64,000 nucleotides of DNA from Hyphomicrobiales bacterium (GCA_026400535.1 JAPLOU010000047.1:1-64000); one strand, 5' to 3'; numbered from the stretch's first letter, positions 25,756 through 35,373 are shown. The notes: generated from the sequence alone by a model not told the origin. Numbers and translations: made by a program.

Positions 25756-27357
25756 ATGTTCCAGAACCTGAGCGACAAGCTCAATGGCATCCTGCAGGCG
25801 CTTACCCGCCGCGGCTCGCTGACGGAAGATGACGTCAACGCGGCGCTGCGCGAGGTCCGGCGCGCCCTGCTGGAAGCCGACGTGGCTCTGGAAGTTGTGC
25901 GCAGCTTTACCGACAAGGTCCGCACGCGCGCCGTAGGGGCGGAAGTCCTCAAGTCCGTCACGCCGGGCCAGCAGGTCATCAAGATCGTCAACGATGTTCT
26001 GGTCGACACGCTCGGCGGCGAAGGTGAGGTGATCTCGCTCGATGCCGTACCGCCGGTGCCGATTCTGATGGTCGGCCTGCAGGGCTCGGGCAAGACCACA
26101 TCGACCGCAAAGATCGCCAAGCGCCTCACTGATCGGGACAAGCGCAAGGTCCTCATGGCCTCGCTCGACACCCGCCGCCCGGCCGCGATGGAGCAACTCG
26201 CCATCCTCGGCAAGCAGATCGGCGTCGAGACCTTGCCGATCGTTGCTGGCCAGACTGCGGTGCAGATCGCCCGCCGTGCCGTCGATGCGGCAAGGCTCGG
26301 CGGCTACGACGTCGTGATGCTCGACACGGCCGGTCGCGTCACGCTCGATGAAGCGCTGATGCTTGAGGTTGCCGAGGTCAAGGCCGCCACCAACCCGCAT
26401 GAAGTGCTGCTTGTCGCCGACGCACTGACCGGCCAGGACGCCGTGAACACGGCTCGCGCCTTTGATGGCCGCGTCGGGCTGACCGGAATTGTGCTGACCC
26501 GCATGGACGGCGACGGACGCGGCGGCGCTGCGCTCTCGATGCGTGCTGTCACTGGCAAGCCGATCAAGCTCGTCGGCACCGGCGAAAAGGTCGACGCGCT
26601 GGAGGAGTTTCATCCCGGCCGCGTCGCCAACCGGATCCTCGGCATGGGCGATATCGTCAGCCTGGTCGAGAAGGCTGCTGCCAACATCGACCAGGCCGAA
26701 GCCCAGAAGATGGCCGAGCGCATGGCCAAGGGCAAATTCGACCTGAACGACATGCGCAGCCAGCTCAACCAGATGATGACCATGGGCGGCATTGGCGGCG
26801 TGATGGGCATGCTGCCCGGCATTGCCAAGGCGAAGGCCCAGATGGCCAGCGCCAATCTCGATGACAAGGTGATCAGGCGCCAGATCGCCATCATCGACTC
26901 GATGACCAAGGCCGAGCGCGCCGACCCGGAATTGCTGAAGGCGTCGCGCAAGCGCCGCATCGCCGCAGGCTCCGGCACGTCGCCAGAAGCCATCAACAAG
27001 CTCCTGAAGATGCATCGCGGCATGGCCGACATGATGAAGATGATGGGCAAGCAGAAGGGCGGCCTTCTCGGCAAGATGGGCCAGATGTTCGGGATCGGTG
27101 GCGGCGGCATGCCGGACATGGACCCCTCGAAAATGACGCCCGAGCAACTTGAACAGATCAAGAAACTCTCCGGTGGCCAGATGCCTCCGGGCTTCGGCGG
27201 CGGCAAGGGCCTGCCTCCGATGCCTCCGGGGTTGGGCGGCGGCGGGGGACTTGGACATCTGCCGAAGCTTCCCGGCCTCGGCAATCCGGGCATGCCCGGT
27301 CCCAAGGGAGGCCTCCCCGGCCTCGGCTTCAACCCGTTCGGGGGGAAGAAGAAATAG
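25756..27357 (+). CDS. ffh: Signal recognition particle protein Ffh
   Basis: A 533-residue SRP54 GTPase that, with SRP RNA and FtsY, delivers nascent inner-membrane proteins. N domain (residues 1-85), then the G domain with GLQGSGKTTSTAKIA (G1, ~106-120), DTAGR (G3) and LTRMDGDGRGGAAL, then the methionine-rich M domain (MRSQLNQMMTMGGIGGVMG; RRIAAGSGTSPEAINKLLK). The C-terminal ~85 residues are Gly/Pro/Met-rich low complexity, longer than in E. coli and common in alphaproteobacteria. It heads the ffh-rpsP-rimM-trmD run. Confidence 0.97.
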   Translation: MFQNLSDKLNGILQALTRRGSLTEDDVNAALREVRRALLEADVALEVVRSFTDKVRTRAVGAEVLKSVTPGQQVIKIVNDVLVDTLGGEGEVISLDAVPPVPILMVGLQGSGKTTSTAKIAKRLTDRDKRKVLMASLDTRRPAAMEQLAILGKQIGVETLPIVAGQTAVQIARRAVDAARLGGYDVVMLDTAGRVTLDEALMLEVAEVKAATNPHEVLLVADALTGQDAVNTARAFDGRVGLTGIVLTRMDGDGRGGAALSMRAVTGKPIKLVGTGEKVDALEEFHPGRVANRILGMGDIVSLVEKAAANIDQAEAQKMAERMAKGKFDLNDMRSQLNQMMTMGGIGGVMGMLPGIAKAKAQMASANLDDKVIRRQIAIIDSMTKAERADPELLKASRKRRIAAGSGTSPEAINKLLKMHRGMADMMKMMGKQKGGLLGKMGQMFGIGGGGMPDMDPSKMTPEQLEQIKKLSGGQMPPGFGGGKGLPPMPPGLGGGGGLGHLPKLPGLGNPGMPGPKGGLPGLGFNPFGGKKK

Positions 27358-27388
27358 GTTCGCGGGAGGCAATCGCTTTTCCGGTCAT

Positions 27389-27488
27389 CGTCCTTTGACA
27401 GGCTCAGGATCAGGATCGGAAAGGGGACTGCTGCCCGGACAAGACGAAGCAAGGCCTCTCTTCCTCATCCTGAGCCTGTCGAAGGACG
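27389..27488. repeat. Inverted pair of the dispersed repeat between ffh and rpsP
   Basis: A 22-base arm at 27389-27410 (CGTCCTTTGACAGGCTCAGG plus AT) and its reverse complement at 27467-27488 match at 21 of 22 positions, separated by 56 bases. In RNA this would fold into a long hairpin between the ffh and rpsP coding regions and could attenuate or process the transcript. The arms belong to the same family as 14091-14137 and 35875-35903. Confidence 0.75.
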
Positions 27489-27536
27489 ACGCAGAGGGGC
27501 CGGACACCAGACGCTAGCAAACCAAAGGAAACCACC

Positions 27537-27884
27537 ATGTCCGTGAAAATCCGCCTCGCCCGTGGCGGCGCCAAGAAGCGCCCGCACTACCAGATCGTCA
27601 TCGCTGACAGCCACTCGCCGCGTGATGGCCGCTTCATCGAGCGCATTGGCCGCTTCGACCCCATGAAACCGAAGGATTCGCCCGAGCGCGTCGTTCTCGA
27701 CGTCGAAAAGGCCAAGGATTGGCTCGCCAAGGGTGCCCAGCCAACCGACCGCGTCGCCCGCTTCCTCGATTCCCATGGCCTGATCAAGCGCAAGGCCCGC
27801 AACAACCCTGAGAAGGCCGTTCCCGGCGAGAAGATGAAAGAACGCGCCGAGAAGAAGGCCGCTAGACCGGCTGCCGAAGCCTGA
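27537..27884 (+). CDS. rpsP: 30S ribosomal protein S16
   Basis: A 115-residue S16. The start [20 protein letters not shown] and [13 protein letters not shown] are canonical; after residue ~80 there is an Ala/Lys/Glu-rich tail typical of alphaproteobacterial S16. It is a structural protein of the small subunit, needed for its assembly. GGAAACCACC lies before the ATG. rimM follows 212 bases later with a hairpin between them. Confidence 0.97.
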   Translation: MSVKIRLARGGAKKRPHYQIVIADSHSPRDGRFIERIGRFDPMKPKDSPERVVLDVEKAKDWLAKGAQPTDRVARFLDSHGLIKRKARNNPEKAVPGEKMKERAEKKAARPAAEA

Positions 27885-27962
27885 TCTTTCCAGCGGTTCG
27901 GTGCGCGCCCTCCCCCTCCCGCAAGCGCGGGACTTGGACAGCCGTGCCCGTTCACACCGAGC

Positions 27963-27992
27963 GAGCCCGGCCCGATGATCGCGGGCGGGCTC
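27963..27992. repeat. GC-rich hairpin between rpsP and rimM
   Basis: GAGCCCGGCCCG (27963-27974) pairs with CGGGCGGGCTC (27982-27992) with one bulged base around a seven-base loop. The flanks are C-rich runs (CCTCCCCCTCCCGC and CCCCTCCCCTCGCGG). There is no T-run, so it is more likely an interspersed repeat or RNA processing element than a terminator. Confidence 0.5.
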
Positions 27993-28096
27993 GGGCGCGG
28001 CAGTCCCCTCCCCTCGCGGCAGGGGAAAGGCTGAGGGAGACGGGTCACGCAACCCAAGCTGCCCGCACTCTGCAGTGACCCCAAACGGACGCAAAG

Positions 28097-28612
28097 ATGC
28101 CCGCCACCCTCGTCCTTCTCGGCCGTTTCGGACGCGCCCATGGGGTGAAGGGGGAGGTGCGATTGCAATCCTTCACTGCCGATCCGCACGCCATCGCGCA
28201 CTACAATCCGCTGACCACAGCGGATGGCGCGCGGCTGTTCAAGCTCACCTCGGTGAAGCCCGCCAAGGACATGCTGATCGCCCGCGTGGCCGGCGTCGAG
28301 GGCCGTGAGGCGGCGGAAGCCCTGAATGGCATCGCCTTGTTTGCCCCGCGCGAACGCCTGCCGACGCCCACCGAAGACGACGAATTCCTGATGGCCGATC
28401 TGATCGGCTGTGCGGTGGTCCTCAGCGATGGCAGCACGTTCGGCACTGTGGTCGATGTCCCGAACTATGGCGCAGGCGATCTCATCGACATCAAGCCGGC
28501 CAAGGGCGGGGCGAGCGTGCTGCTGCCCTTCACAAAGACCTTCGTGCCGGCCGTCGACATCTCCGCGCGGCATGTGGTGATCGACCCGCCCGCCGGGCTT
28601 TTTGATGTCTGA
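28097..28612 (+). CDS. rimM: Ribosome maturation factor RimM
   Basis: A 171-residue RimM, which binds S19 and helps mature the 30S head. Motifs: [20 protein letters not shown] at the N-terminus, [13 protein letters not shown] at the start of the PRC-barrel domain, and [20 protein letters not shown] near the end. Length is standard. It lies between rpsP and trmD as in most bacteria. Confidence 0.95.
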   Translation: MPATLVLLGRFGRAHGVKGEVRLQSFTADPHAIAHYNPLTTADGARLFKLTSVKPAKDMLIARVAGVEGREAAEALNGIALFAPRERLPTPTEDDEFLMADLIGCAVVLSDGSTFGTVVDVPNYGAGDLIDIKPAKGGASVLLPFTKTFVPAVDISARHVVIDPPAGLFDV

Positions 28613-28716
28613 CACCATTGGCAATAGGCCGATGGAACGCGCGAGCGCGCGCCCGGACCCAGCTCTGAGCGTCATCATCTTTGACTTCTCAACGATGATG
28701 AACAATGAGACGTCCC

Positions 28717-29400
28717 ATGAGCTTCCGCGCCAGCATCCTCACGCTTTATCCCGAGATGTTTCCCGGCCCGTTGGGCTTGTCGCTCTCTGGAGAGGCGCTG
28801 AAGGCCGGCCTTTGGTCGCTTGTGACCCACCAGATCCGCACCCATGGCCTTGGCCGCCACCGCGCCGTCGATGATACGCCGGCGGGCGGAGGGCCGGGCA
28901 TGGTCATCCGCTGCGATGTGCTGGCCGCCGCCCTTGATGGCGCAGTGCCCGCTGATGACACGCGCCCTCGCCTGCTGATGAGCCCGCGCGGCAGGGCGCT
29001 GACCCACAGCCGCGCCCGGGAACTGGCGGCAGGTCCGGGCGCTGTCATCATCTGCGGCCGTTTCGAGGGCGTCGATCAGCGCGTGATCGAAGCGCGCGCA
29101 CTCGAGGAGGTTTCAATCGGCGACTATGTGCTGTCCGGCGGCGAGATCGCGGCGATGGTGCTGCTTGATGCCTGCGTCCGCCTCATCCCCGGCGTGATGG
29201 GAAAGAGCCATTCGGGCGATGAGGAGAGCTTCGAGGGCGGGCTGCTCGAATATCCGCACTATACAAGGCCGCGCGAATGGGAGGGCCGCACCATCCCGGA
29301 TGTGCTGAACAGCGGCAACCATGCCGCCATCGCACGCTGGCGGCGGGCGGAGGCCGAACGGCTGACCCGCGAACGACGTCCCGACCTGATCAAGGATTGA
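28717..29400 (+). CDS. trmD: tRNA (guanine(37)-N1)-methyltransferase
   Basis: A 227-residue SPOUT methyltransferase that makes m1G37 and prevents frameshifting. Motifs: [53 protein letters not shown] and [20 protein letters not shown] (the trefoil-knot SAM site). The ATG at 28717 gives the normal start; an in-frame ATG at 28705 is also possible. rplS, which usually follows trmD, is absent; the gene instead runs into convergent mtaB after five bases. A CATCATC/GATGATG dyad (28673-28700) lies just upstream. Confidence 0.95.
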   Translation: MSFRASILTLYPEMFPGPLGLSLSGEALKAGLWSLVTHQIRTHGLGRHRAVDDTPAGGGPGMVIRCDVLAAALDGAVPADDTRPRLLMSPRGRALTHSRARELAAGPGAVIICGRFEGVDQRVIEARALEEVSIGDYVLSGGEIAAMVLLDACVRLIPGVMGKSHSGDEESFEGGLLEYPHYTRPREWEGRTIPDVLNSGNHAAIARWRRAEAERLTRERRPDLIKD

Positions 29401-29405
29401 CGGCG

Positions 29406-30686
29406 TCAGGCTGCCAGCAGCCGCGCGCCATCTTCGCCGGTGATGGCAACCGGCAGCAGCAGGCCGGGCTGAACCTTGCCCGCGAACCGGACCGGCGCAA
29501 AGCCTTCCGTGCGCCCGACATCGCCGCGCTCGGTCAGCACGCAAAGCGTCCGACCGACCTGCTTGGTCAGATGCGCCCTGTAGGCCGCGTCCCCCGCCAG
29601 CCGCAGGCGCCTTGCACGCTCGACGATGACCTGAGCCGGCAGCTGCGGCATGCGCGCAGCCGGCGTGCCCTCGCGTGGCGAGAACGGGAAGACATGCAGA
29701 TGCGTGAGGCCGCATTCGGCGATCAGATCGGCAGACCGCTGGAACGCAGCCTCGTCTTCCGTCGGAAACCCGGCAATGAGATCGGCGCCGAACACCATGT
29801 CGGGCCGGGCCTGCTGCATCTCGCTTGAGAAGCGGATCGCGTCGGCGCGTGTGTGGCGCCGCTTCATGCGCTTGAGGATGAGGTCGTCGCCCGATTGCAG
29901 CGACAGGTGCAGATGCGGCATCAGCCGCGCGTCACCGGCGATCGCATCACGCAGGGCATCGTCCACCTCCACCGCGTCAATCGATGACAGGCGCAGGCGC
30001 GGCAAGTCCGGCACATGGCGCAGGATCGCCTGCACCAGAAGCCCCAGCGTGGGCGCGCCCGGCAGGTCCTTGCCATAGCCTGTCATGTCGACCCCGGTGA
30101 GGACCACCTCCTTGGCGCCATGGGCCACGAGCTGCCTGACCTGCTCGACGACAGCTCCCATCGGCACCGACCGGGAATTGCCGCGGCCAAAAGGAATGAT
30201 ACAGAAGGTGCAACGGTGATCGCAGCCGTTCTGGACCTGCACGAAAGCGCGGGTGTGGTGCTCGAAGGCATCAAGCATGTGCAACGCGGTATCGCGCACG
30301 GTCATGATATCGGCCACCTGCACCTTCGCGAACTCCGAAAGGCCGAAGCCCGCCGAAAAGCTGTTGGATGCGGCAAGCGCCTGCCAGCTTCGCGGTTGCA
30401 TCTTCTCATGATTGCCCAACACCAGCGCAACCTCGGGCAGGCTGGCGAAGCGGCCGGGTTCGATTTGCGCCGCGCAGCCCGTGACGACAATGCGGGCTCC
30501 CGGGTTTTCCCGTCCGAGGCGCCGGATGGATTGCCGCGCCTGACGCGTTGCCTCGGCCGTGACGGCGCATGTGTTGATCACGATGAGATCACGGTGCCCT
30601 GCCGCCTCCGCCTGCCGCTTGATCGCCTCGCTCTCGTAGACATTCAGCCGACAGCCAAAGCTGACGACGCGGACAGCCTCGCCCAT
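29406..30686 (-). CDS. mtaB: tRNA t6A37 methylthiotransferase MtaB
   Basis: A 426-residue radical-SAM methylthiotransferase that converts t6A37 to ms2t6A37 in tRNA. The N-terminal UPF0004 domain has the three cluster cysteines C12, C40 and C71 (FGCRLN, NTCAVT, VTGCAAQ). The radical-SAM cysteines are C155, C159 and C162 (GCDHRCTFCIIPFGRG). A TRAM-like tail follows. It shares one base with the dapF stop (TGATG), so the two are co-translated. Confidence 0.94.
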   Translation of the reverse strand: MGEAVRVVSFGCRLNVYESEAIKRQAEAAGHRDLIVINTCAVTAEATRQARQSIRRLGRENPGARIVVTGCAAQIEPGRFASLPEVALVLGNHEKMQPRSWQALAASNSFSAGFGLSEFAKVQVADIMTVRDTALHMLDAFEHHTRAFVQVQNGCDHRCTFCIIPFGRGNSRSVPMGAVVEQVRQLVAHGAKEVVLTGVDMTGYGKDLPGAPTLGLLVQAILRHVPDLPRLRLSSIDAVEVDDALRDAIAGDARLMPHLHLSLQSGDDLILKRMKRRHTRADAIRFSSEMQQARPDMVFGADLIAGFPTEDEAAFQRSADLIAECGLTHLHVFPFSPREGTPAARMPQLPAQVIVERARRLRLAGDAAYRAHLTKQVGRTLCVLTERGDVGRTEGFAPVRFAGKVQPGLLLPVAITGEDGARLLAA

Positions 30687-31591
30687 CAGCCGGCCGCCCT
30701 GAAAATCGATGCCTCGAAACGGCCCTCGTGTTCCAATGCGGTCGGTCCGGTCATCAGCACATGGCCGTCATCCTCGCGCCAGGCGATGATCAGGTCACCT
30801 CCGGGCAGCGACACGGTCGCCTCGCGCGCCGCCAGATCGCGCCGCACCGCCGCCACCAGCGCCGCACACGCGCCGGAACCGCAGGCCTTGGTCAGCCCCG
30901 CCCCGCGCTCCCAGACGCGCAGGACGATGTGGTCCGGCCTGACGACGGCGGCCAGCGAGATATTGGCACGATCCGGGAAGATCGGATGGTTTTCGAGCAG
31001 CGGCCCGAAGCGCTCAAGGTCGTAGCGGTAAGGGTCATCGACGAAGAACACCGCATGCGGGTTGCCCATCGAGACCACGCCGGGCGTATGCAGGATCGGA
31101 TCGTCGATCGGCCCGATCTGCAGTTCGATGCCGGAGGTGTCAAAGAACGGATCGCGCGTCGGGATATCTTGCCAATTCAGCTTCGGCGGGCCCATGTCGA
31201 CCGTGAAGACCGTTTCGGAGAGACGCGTGATCGGCAGGCGCCCTGCCTTGGTCTCGACCACCAACGGGCGGTTGCCGCCCTGCCCCATCCGGGCATCGCT
31301 CATCATGGCCCAGCCGACGCAGCGTGTGCCGTTGCCACAGGCTCCTGCCTCCGAACCATCCGTGTTGTAGATGCGGACATAGGCGTCGGTACCGGCACTG
31401 ACCGGATCATGCAGGACCATAAGCTGGTCGAAGAATGACCCACGCGCCCGGGCAATGGCCCGCGCATCGGCGGCGCGCACGCGAAACCCTGCGCCGCGCA
31501 GGTCGATCACGACGATCTCGTTGCCAAGACCGTTCATCTTGAGGAACCGGCACCCCGCAAGCGGATGATCCGAATGGTGATCTGCGCCCAT
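30686..31591 (-). CDS. dapF: Diaminopimelate epimerase
   Basis: A 301-residue PLP-independent epimerase converting LL- to meso-diaminopimelate for lysine and peptidoglycan. The two catalytic cysteines are C85 ([14 protein letters not shown]) and C237 ([14 protein letters not shown]). The core begins [15 protein letters not shown]. The ATG at 31591 has a GGGAGG ribosome site; the frame is open further upstream without a better start. Followed directly by mtaB. Confidence 0.96.
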   Translation of the reverse strand: MGADHHSDHPLAGCRFLKMNGLGNEIVVIDLRGAGFRVRAADARAIARARGSFFDQLMVLHDPVSAGTDAYVRIYNTDGSEAGACGNGTRCVGWAMMSDARMGQGGNRPLVVETKAGRLPITRLSETVFTVDMGPPKLNWQDIPTRDPFFDTSGIELQIGPIDDPILHTPGVVSMGNPHAVFFVDDPYRYDLERFGPLLENHPIFPDRANISLAAVVRPDHIVLRVWERGAGLTKACGSGACAALVAAVRRDLAAREATVSLPGGDLIIAWREDDGHVLMTGPTALEHEGRFEASIFRAAG

Positions 31592-31735
31592 GTCGCCTCC
31601 CTGTCTGCGGCAGCTGTATAGGTCAGTTTTGCGGCTGCACAAAAGCATCAATGCCGGTGGTCTTGTCTCGCAACCACCGCATTCGCGCATTAAGGTTTCC
31701 TTGTCGCGCGAATCGCCGTGGTTGGGACAGCACCA

Positions 31736-32560
31736 GTGAAGCATGTGACATCAAGGCAACGCCTCGTTCGCATCACGGCCGCGATCCTCGTCGCGGCGGG
31801 ACTGCCGATTGCAGCAGCGCTGGGGCAAACGACCGTTCCAGCTCCCCAGCCGGTCGAGAGCGCCCCCTTGCCGCCGCCCTTCGCCGCGCAGCCCGCGCCC
31901 GTTCCGGCTGCCCCAGCTGGCCCCGTAACGGCGCCTCCCGACCCGTTGCCGTCGGTCGCCTCCCCCGCCGCAGCCCCCCCGGCGGCAGCCGCTCCAGCCC
32001 CCGTGCAGACGCCACCCCCGCCGCAGCCGGTGCCGCCGGCAACGACCGCCCCTGTGGTCGACCGCAACGCGACGCTGGCCGGAAAGCCCGGCGACACCAT
32101 GGGCGTCGACACGCTGGTGCTCGCGCCCAAACCGGCCCTGACGATTTCGGGCCAGACCACCTGGGACAAGGGCATCGAGATCCTTGCCGGCATTTTTTTG
32201 CGGCTGGAGCATGATGCGGGCCGTCTCGGGCTCAAGGTGGCCGGCCGGCCCCTCACCTATTTCGCCGAAACCGATGACATTGGCTTTCGTTACGAGGCGA
32301 TCCTGCCCGTCGACCGGCTTCCCGACAATGCCACCCAGCTCGGCGACGTCCGGGCTGGCTCAACGCCCGGCGGGAATGCGCTGCGCTTCACCCACAAATC
32401 TCCTTACGACGACATCGACAGCACCTATGAGGGCATCACCGCCTATCTCGACGCCAAGGGGCTGACCGTGCGCGACCAGTTCCTCGAGGAATATGTCGGC
32501 GACCTGAAGGACCCGGGCGATGCCGGCTTCGAGGTCAACATCTACGTCCAGCCGCGCTGA
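31736..32560 (+). CDS. Exported protein with GyrI-like effector-binding domain
   Basis: A ~274-residue protein. The N-terminal signal peptide ([20 protein letters not shown]) is followed by about 90 residues of Pro/Ala-rich linker (residues ~30-115), then a C-terminal domain ([53 protein letters not shown]) that looks like the GyrI-like/AraC effector-binding fold (SHS2/BacI group). In cytoplasmic regulators this domain binds small molecules; here it would sit in the periplasm. GTG at 31736 or 31718 is the start. Ligand and role unknown. Confidence 0.75.
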   Translation: MKHVTSRQRLVRITAAILVAAGLPIAAALGQTTVPAPQPVESAPLPPPFAAQPAPVPAAPAGPVTAPPDPLPSVASPAAAPPAAAAPAPVQTPPPPQPVPPATTAPVVDRNATLAGKPGDTMGVDTLVLAPKPALTISGQTTWDKGIEILAGIFLRLEHDAGRLGLKVAGRPLTYFAETDDIGFRYEAILPVDRLPDNATQLGDVRAGSTPGGNALRFTHKSPYDDIDSTYEGITAYLDAKGLTVRDQFLEEYVGDLKDPGDAGFEVNIYVQPR

Positions 32561-32567
32561 ATCGCGC

Positions 32568-33764
32568 TCAGACCGGCAAACAGGCCGGCCCGATCGGCTC
32601 GAAGCTCTTGTAGGTCAGAATGAACTCCTGGTGGGCCAGCGCTTCCGAACGCGTGCGCCTGTGCCGTCCAAGGTCGAGCACCAGATCGCGGATGGCGGCG
32701 CCAACCTGGTCGAGCGTGGCCCGCCCCTCGAGAATGGCTCCCGCGTCGATATCCATGTCGTCTTCCATGCGCCGGAAGGTCTCCGGATTGGCGCATATCT
32801 TCACCACCGGCGAAATCGCTGATCCCACAACCGAGCCGCGGCCGGTTACGAACAGGACCGCGTGCGCGCCACAGGCGATCAACTCGGCGATCTCCGCATT
32901 GTCGTTGATGTTGGGAAAGCCGAACCGGACCTCACCATCCGGCACCACATCCAGCAGGTAGAGCCCTCCGCGTGGCGGGATATCGCCTGGCTTGATCAGC
33001 CCGGAGATCGGCGACGCGCCCGACTTGGCATAGGCGCCCATCGACTTCTCCTCGATGGTGCTGAGCCCGCCATCGGCATTGCCCGCCGCGAACGAGCCAT
33101 AGCCGAGCGTGGCGTAGTAACGGGCAGCCTTGGTGACGCTGGCCTGCAATTCGACACCGAGGTCCGGTGTCACGGCCCGGGCCGCCATGATGTGCTCGCA
33201 GCCGATCAACTCGCCGGTTTCCTCGAAGATGCAGGCGGCGCCATCCGCGATCAGCAGGTCGAACGCCCGTCCGGCGGCAGGATTGCCGGTGATCCCCGAA
33301 GTGCCGTCGGATCCGCCGCAGACCGTGCCCACGACCAGTTCGCAAACCGCCATCGGAACCGTCTCGGCCTCATCCAGCAACAGCCGCTGCTCGGAGACAA
33401 AATCCCGCCCCTCCGCGATCGACTTGCGCGTGCCGCCCGCAGCCTGGATCACCAGCGTCTTCACGGGACGCCCTGACGCACGCACCGCCCGCTCAAGCCC
33501 ATGTTTGTTGAAGCTTTCGCACCCCAGCGAGACCAGCAGGACAGCACCCACATTCGGATGGGTGCACAACCGCTCCATCATCGTTTCCGCATAGGCATTC
33601 GGATAGCAGCCGGGAAACCCGATGACATGTACATCGGCCTCGCGGAACGGAATCGCGATCTCGCGCGCCACGTGGTGGGCACATTCGACCAGATAACCGA
33701 CAACGACCGTGTTGCGGATGCCCTTGCGGCCATCGGATCTGGGATAGCCCCGCATGGGAATCAT
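32568..33764 (-). CDS. UxaA-family dehydratase/lyase, large subunit
   Basis: A 398-residue protein of the altronate/galactarate dehydratase (UxaA C-terminal) superfamily. Motifs: MRGYPRSDGRKGIRNTVVVG, VIGFPGCYPNAYAETMMERL, LVSLGCESFNKHGLE, VGTVCGGSDGTSGITGNPA and FVTGRGSVVGSAISPVVKI; several cysteines could hold iron. The SAF-domain partner overlaps its start (ATGA), so the enzyme is a split two-subunit type. D-altronate dehydratase and (2R)-sulfolactate sulfo-lyase (SuyAB) both use this layout. No transporter, regulator or pathway gene is adjacent to decide between them. Confidence 0.8.
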   Translation of the reverse strand: MIPMRGYPRSDGRKGIRNTVVVGYLVECAHHVAREIAIPFREADVHVIGFPGCYPNAYAETMMERLCTHPNVGAVLLVSLGCESFNKHGLERAVRASGRPVKTLVIQAAGGTRKSIAEGRDFVSEQRLLLDEAETVPMAVCELVVGTVCGGSDGTSGITGNPAAGRAFDLLIADGAACIFEETGELIGCEHIMAARAVTPDLGVELQASVTKAARYYATLGYGSFAAGNADGGLSTIEEKSMGAYAKSGASPISGLIKPGDIPPRGGLYLLDVVPDGEVRFGFPNINDNAEIAELIACGAHAVLFVTGRGSVVGSAISPVVKICANPETFRRMEDDMDIDAGAILEGRATLDQVGAAIRDLVLDLGRHRRTRSEALAHQEFILTYKSFEPIGPACLPV

Positions 33765-34087
33765 GCCCCGCTCCCCTGTTCTGCCGTGAGATGGTAGGTC
33801 GGCGTGTAGTCGCTGCGCACATTGTGCACATGAACATGCTCGCCGGGCGCAATCGCCTGCGTGGCGATCCCGATCGGTGCGCCGTACTTGATGATTTTCT
33901 CACCGGAAGCAATGGCGCGGCGCGCAAGCTTGTGCCCGATCGGCAGGTCAGTGGCCGAGACAGCCGGAACGCCTTCGATCAGCACCGCTTCGCCCGCCGC
34001 GATGCGCTGCCTGGCCACCAGGACATTGTCGCTCGCACCAAGCAACAGCAAACGTCCATCGCTGACCGCGCCCTCCGAATCCGCCAT
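33761..34087 (-). CDS. UxaA-family dehydratase/lyase, small SAF-domain subunit
   Basis: A ~108-residue SAF (swivel) domain protein: RLLLLGASDNVLVARQRIAA, ATDLPIGHKLARRAIASGEK, YGAPIGIATQAIAPGEHVHV and a final HNVRSDYTPTYH. This is the N-terminal domain of UxaA made as a separate subunit, overlapping the large-subunit gene by four bases. The ATG at 34087 is chosen; one at 34123 adds twelve residues. Related stand-alone small subunits include SuyA. Confidence 0.8.
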   Translation of the reverse strand: MADSEGAVSDGRLLLLGASDNVLVARQRIAAGEAVLIEGVPAVSATDLPIGHKLARRAIASGEKIIKYGAPIGIATQAIAPGEHVHVHNVRSDYTPTYHLTAEQGSGA

Positions 34088-34124
34088 GTCAGGCCCCACG
34101 CTTATCGGCGCGCATGAGTCCATT

Positions 34125-34544
34125 CGACATCGGCATTTCCCCTCAGGCTCTCATTCTGAAGCTATGGTGACCGCTTCGCATTCCGATTGCAACTGCCCGG
34201 GAAGCGCTTGGCCCTTCACCTGCTCCAGCCGCCCGCCGTCACCATTCGGTGGTCTTGGGCAAAGACCGTTGATCCGTGGACAGGCGCGCCTGTGTTTGGA
34301 CCCAGCGGGCAAGCAGGCAACCATCGCCTCGCCCGGACAAGAAGCGATGCTGCAGGAACGTCTTCCCTGGAGAATCCATGACCACACAGAACGATGCGAC
34401 GGCACCCGGAAGAAAACACATATCACACGGAAAAACCCCCATTGATGCGCGAGGCATGCAGTTGAGGGGTTATCGTGGGTTGGCGCCGAAAGCGTGAGCT
34501 GGGCGGGTGACGCCTAACCGATTGGGTCAAAGCCCATAGGCTGC
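34125..34544. other. Unassigned intergenic stretch
   Basis: About 420 bases without a supportable gene in either direction. All open frames are short, overlapping and compositionally poor. No promoter, terminator or repeat stands out. It separates the dehydratase pair from the decayed AbiEii/IS110 patch. Confidence 0.5.
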
Positions 34545-35180
34545 ACCCGAAGCGCAGCGTTGTGTCGTCGAGGCTGATTTCAGGAATTTGCTCTGGAATA
34601 CTCCTGACGGCAGTCAGGATCATCTCCCTGCGTGGCGTCGGTCAGCTGCCACGCCGCGTTGATGTCCTGAAACCACGTGAGCGCCTTGACCGTCGTCATC
34701 GTGGGCACGCTCGAGCCGAAAAGCGCAAGACGCCCTCCCAGAGCATGAGCAAGATCCATTCCGTACGCGAGCATCTCGGCGATATCTTGATCGTGCTTGT
34801 CCGCGGCGCGGTCGTGAATGACCTTCAGCTTGTGCGCCAGAAGATCATCAAGCGATGCCACGCAGGTCACGTCGTCGTCGATTTTTTCCGGCTGTAGCGC
34901 GACACGCCCGGCCTTCACGCCACCGAAGAACGGCACCGTCACCGTCGAGTGATCGACGGTGACCAGAATCGTGAAAGTGTCCATATCAGACTGAATGACC
35001 TCAGCCTGCGGCAAGACGGACGTCTCGGCCTTCAAGCGGTCCTTCCGGGCGTCCGGCAGCGGTTCGTCGGAAAAGAAGGCGAAGTCGACCGACTCGCGAT
35101 GGCCCAAGCGCAGAGCGATCGCCGTTCAGCCCTACAGGAAGAAGTCGCCTGGAAGCTCGCGCAGGTGCGGCCATGAAGAC
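34545..35180 (-). pseudogene. AbiEii/AbiGii-type nucleotidyltransferase toxin, degenerate
   Basis: The minus strand reads LRELPGDFFL, then stop codons at 35132-35134 (TAG) and 35126-35128 (TGA), then TAIALRLGHRESVDFAFFSDE. In intact AbiEii toxins this block is LAGGTAIAL.LGHR.S.DFDFFS, so the stops replace the Ala and the second Gly of the nucleotide-binding GGT motif. The second catalytic Asp of DFDFF is Ala. The rest (ASLDDLLAHKLKVIHDRA, DIAEMLAYGMDLAHALG, TTVKALTWFQDI) aligns with the family, then another frame carries a likely tail (LTAVRSIPEQIPEISL, near 34550-34620). No AbiEi antitoxin gene is visible. A dead abortive-infection toxin. Confidence 0.75.
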
Positions 35181-35373
35181 CGCTGCGCTGACGGTGACAC
35201 ATCGAGCCTTGGCCTCACGGAACTCGGTTTTCGAACCGTGCTCGGGGAGCCGACGGCTCAGCCTGAAGGCCAAAGCGGGCATGCCAACAGGCGAGCGATT
35301 TCGCGGAGACGCTCCCAGGCGGCGGATCGTCCAGAACGTGAGCGATCGCTTCGGCCCCGACGAGACGCCGCGC

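Noticed and set aside
33761-34123. Calling the UxaA pair suyAB and linking it to the TauE/SafE exporter as a sulfolactate pathway
   Set aside because: The exporter is 22 kb away in a separate BigR operon, and no sulfolactate dehydrogenase or regulator is present; the substrate cannot be assigned.
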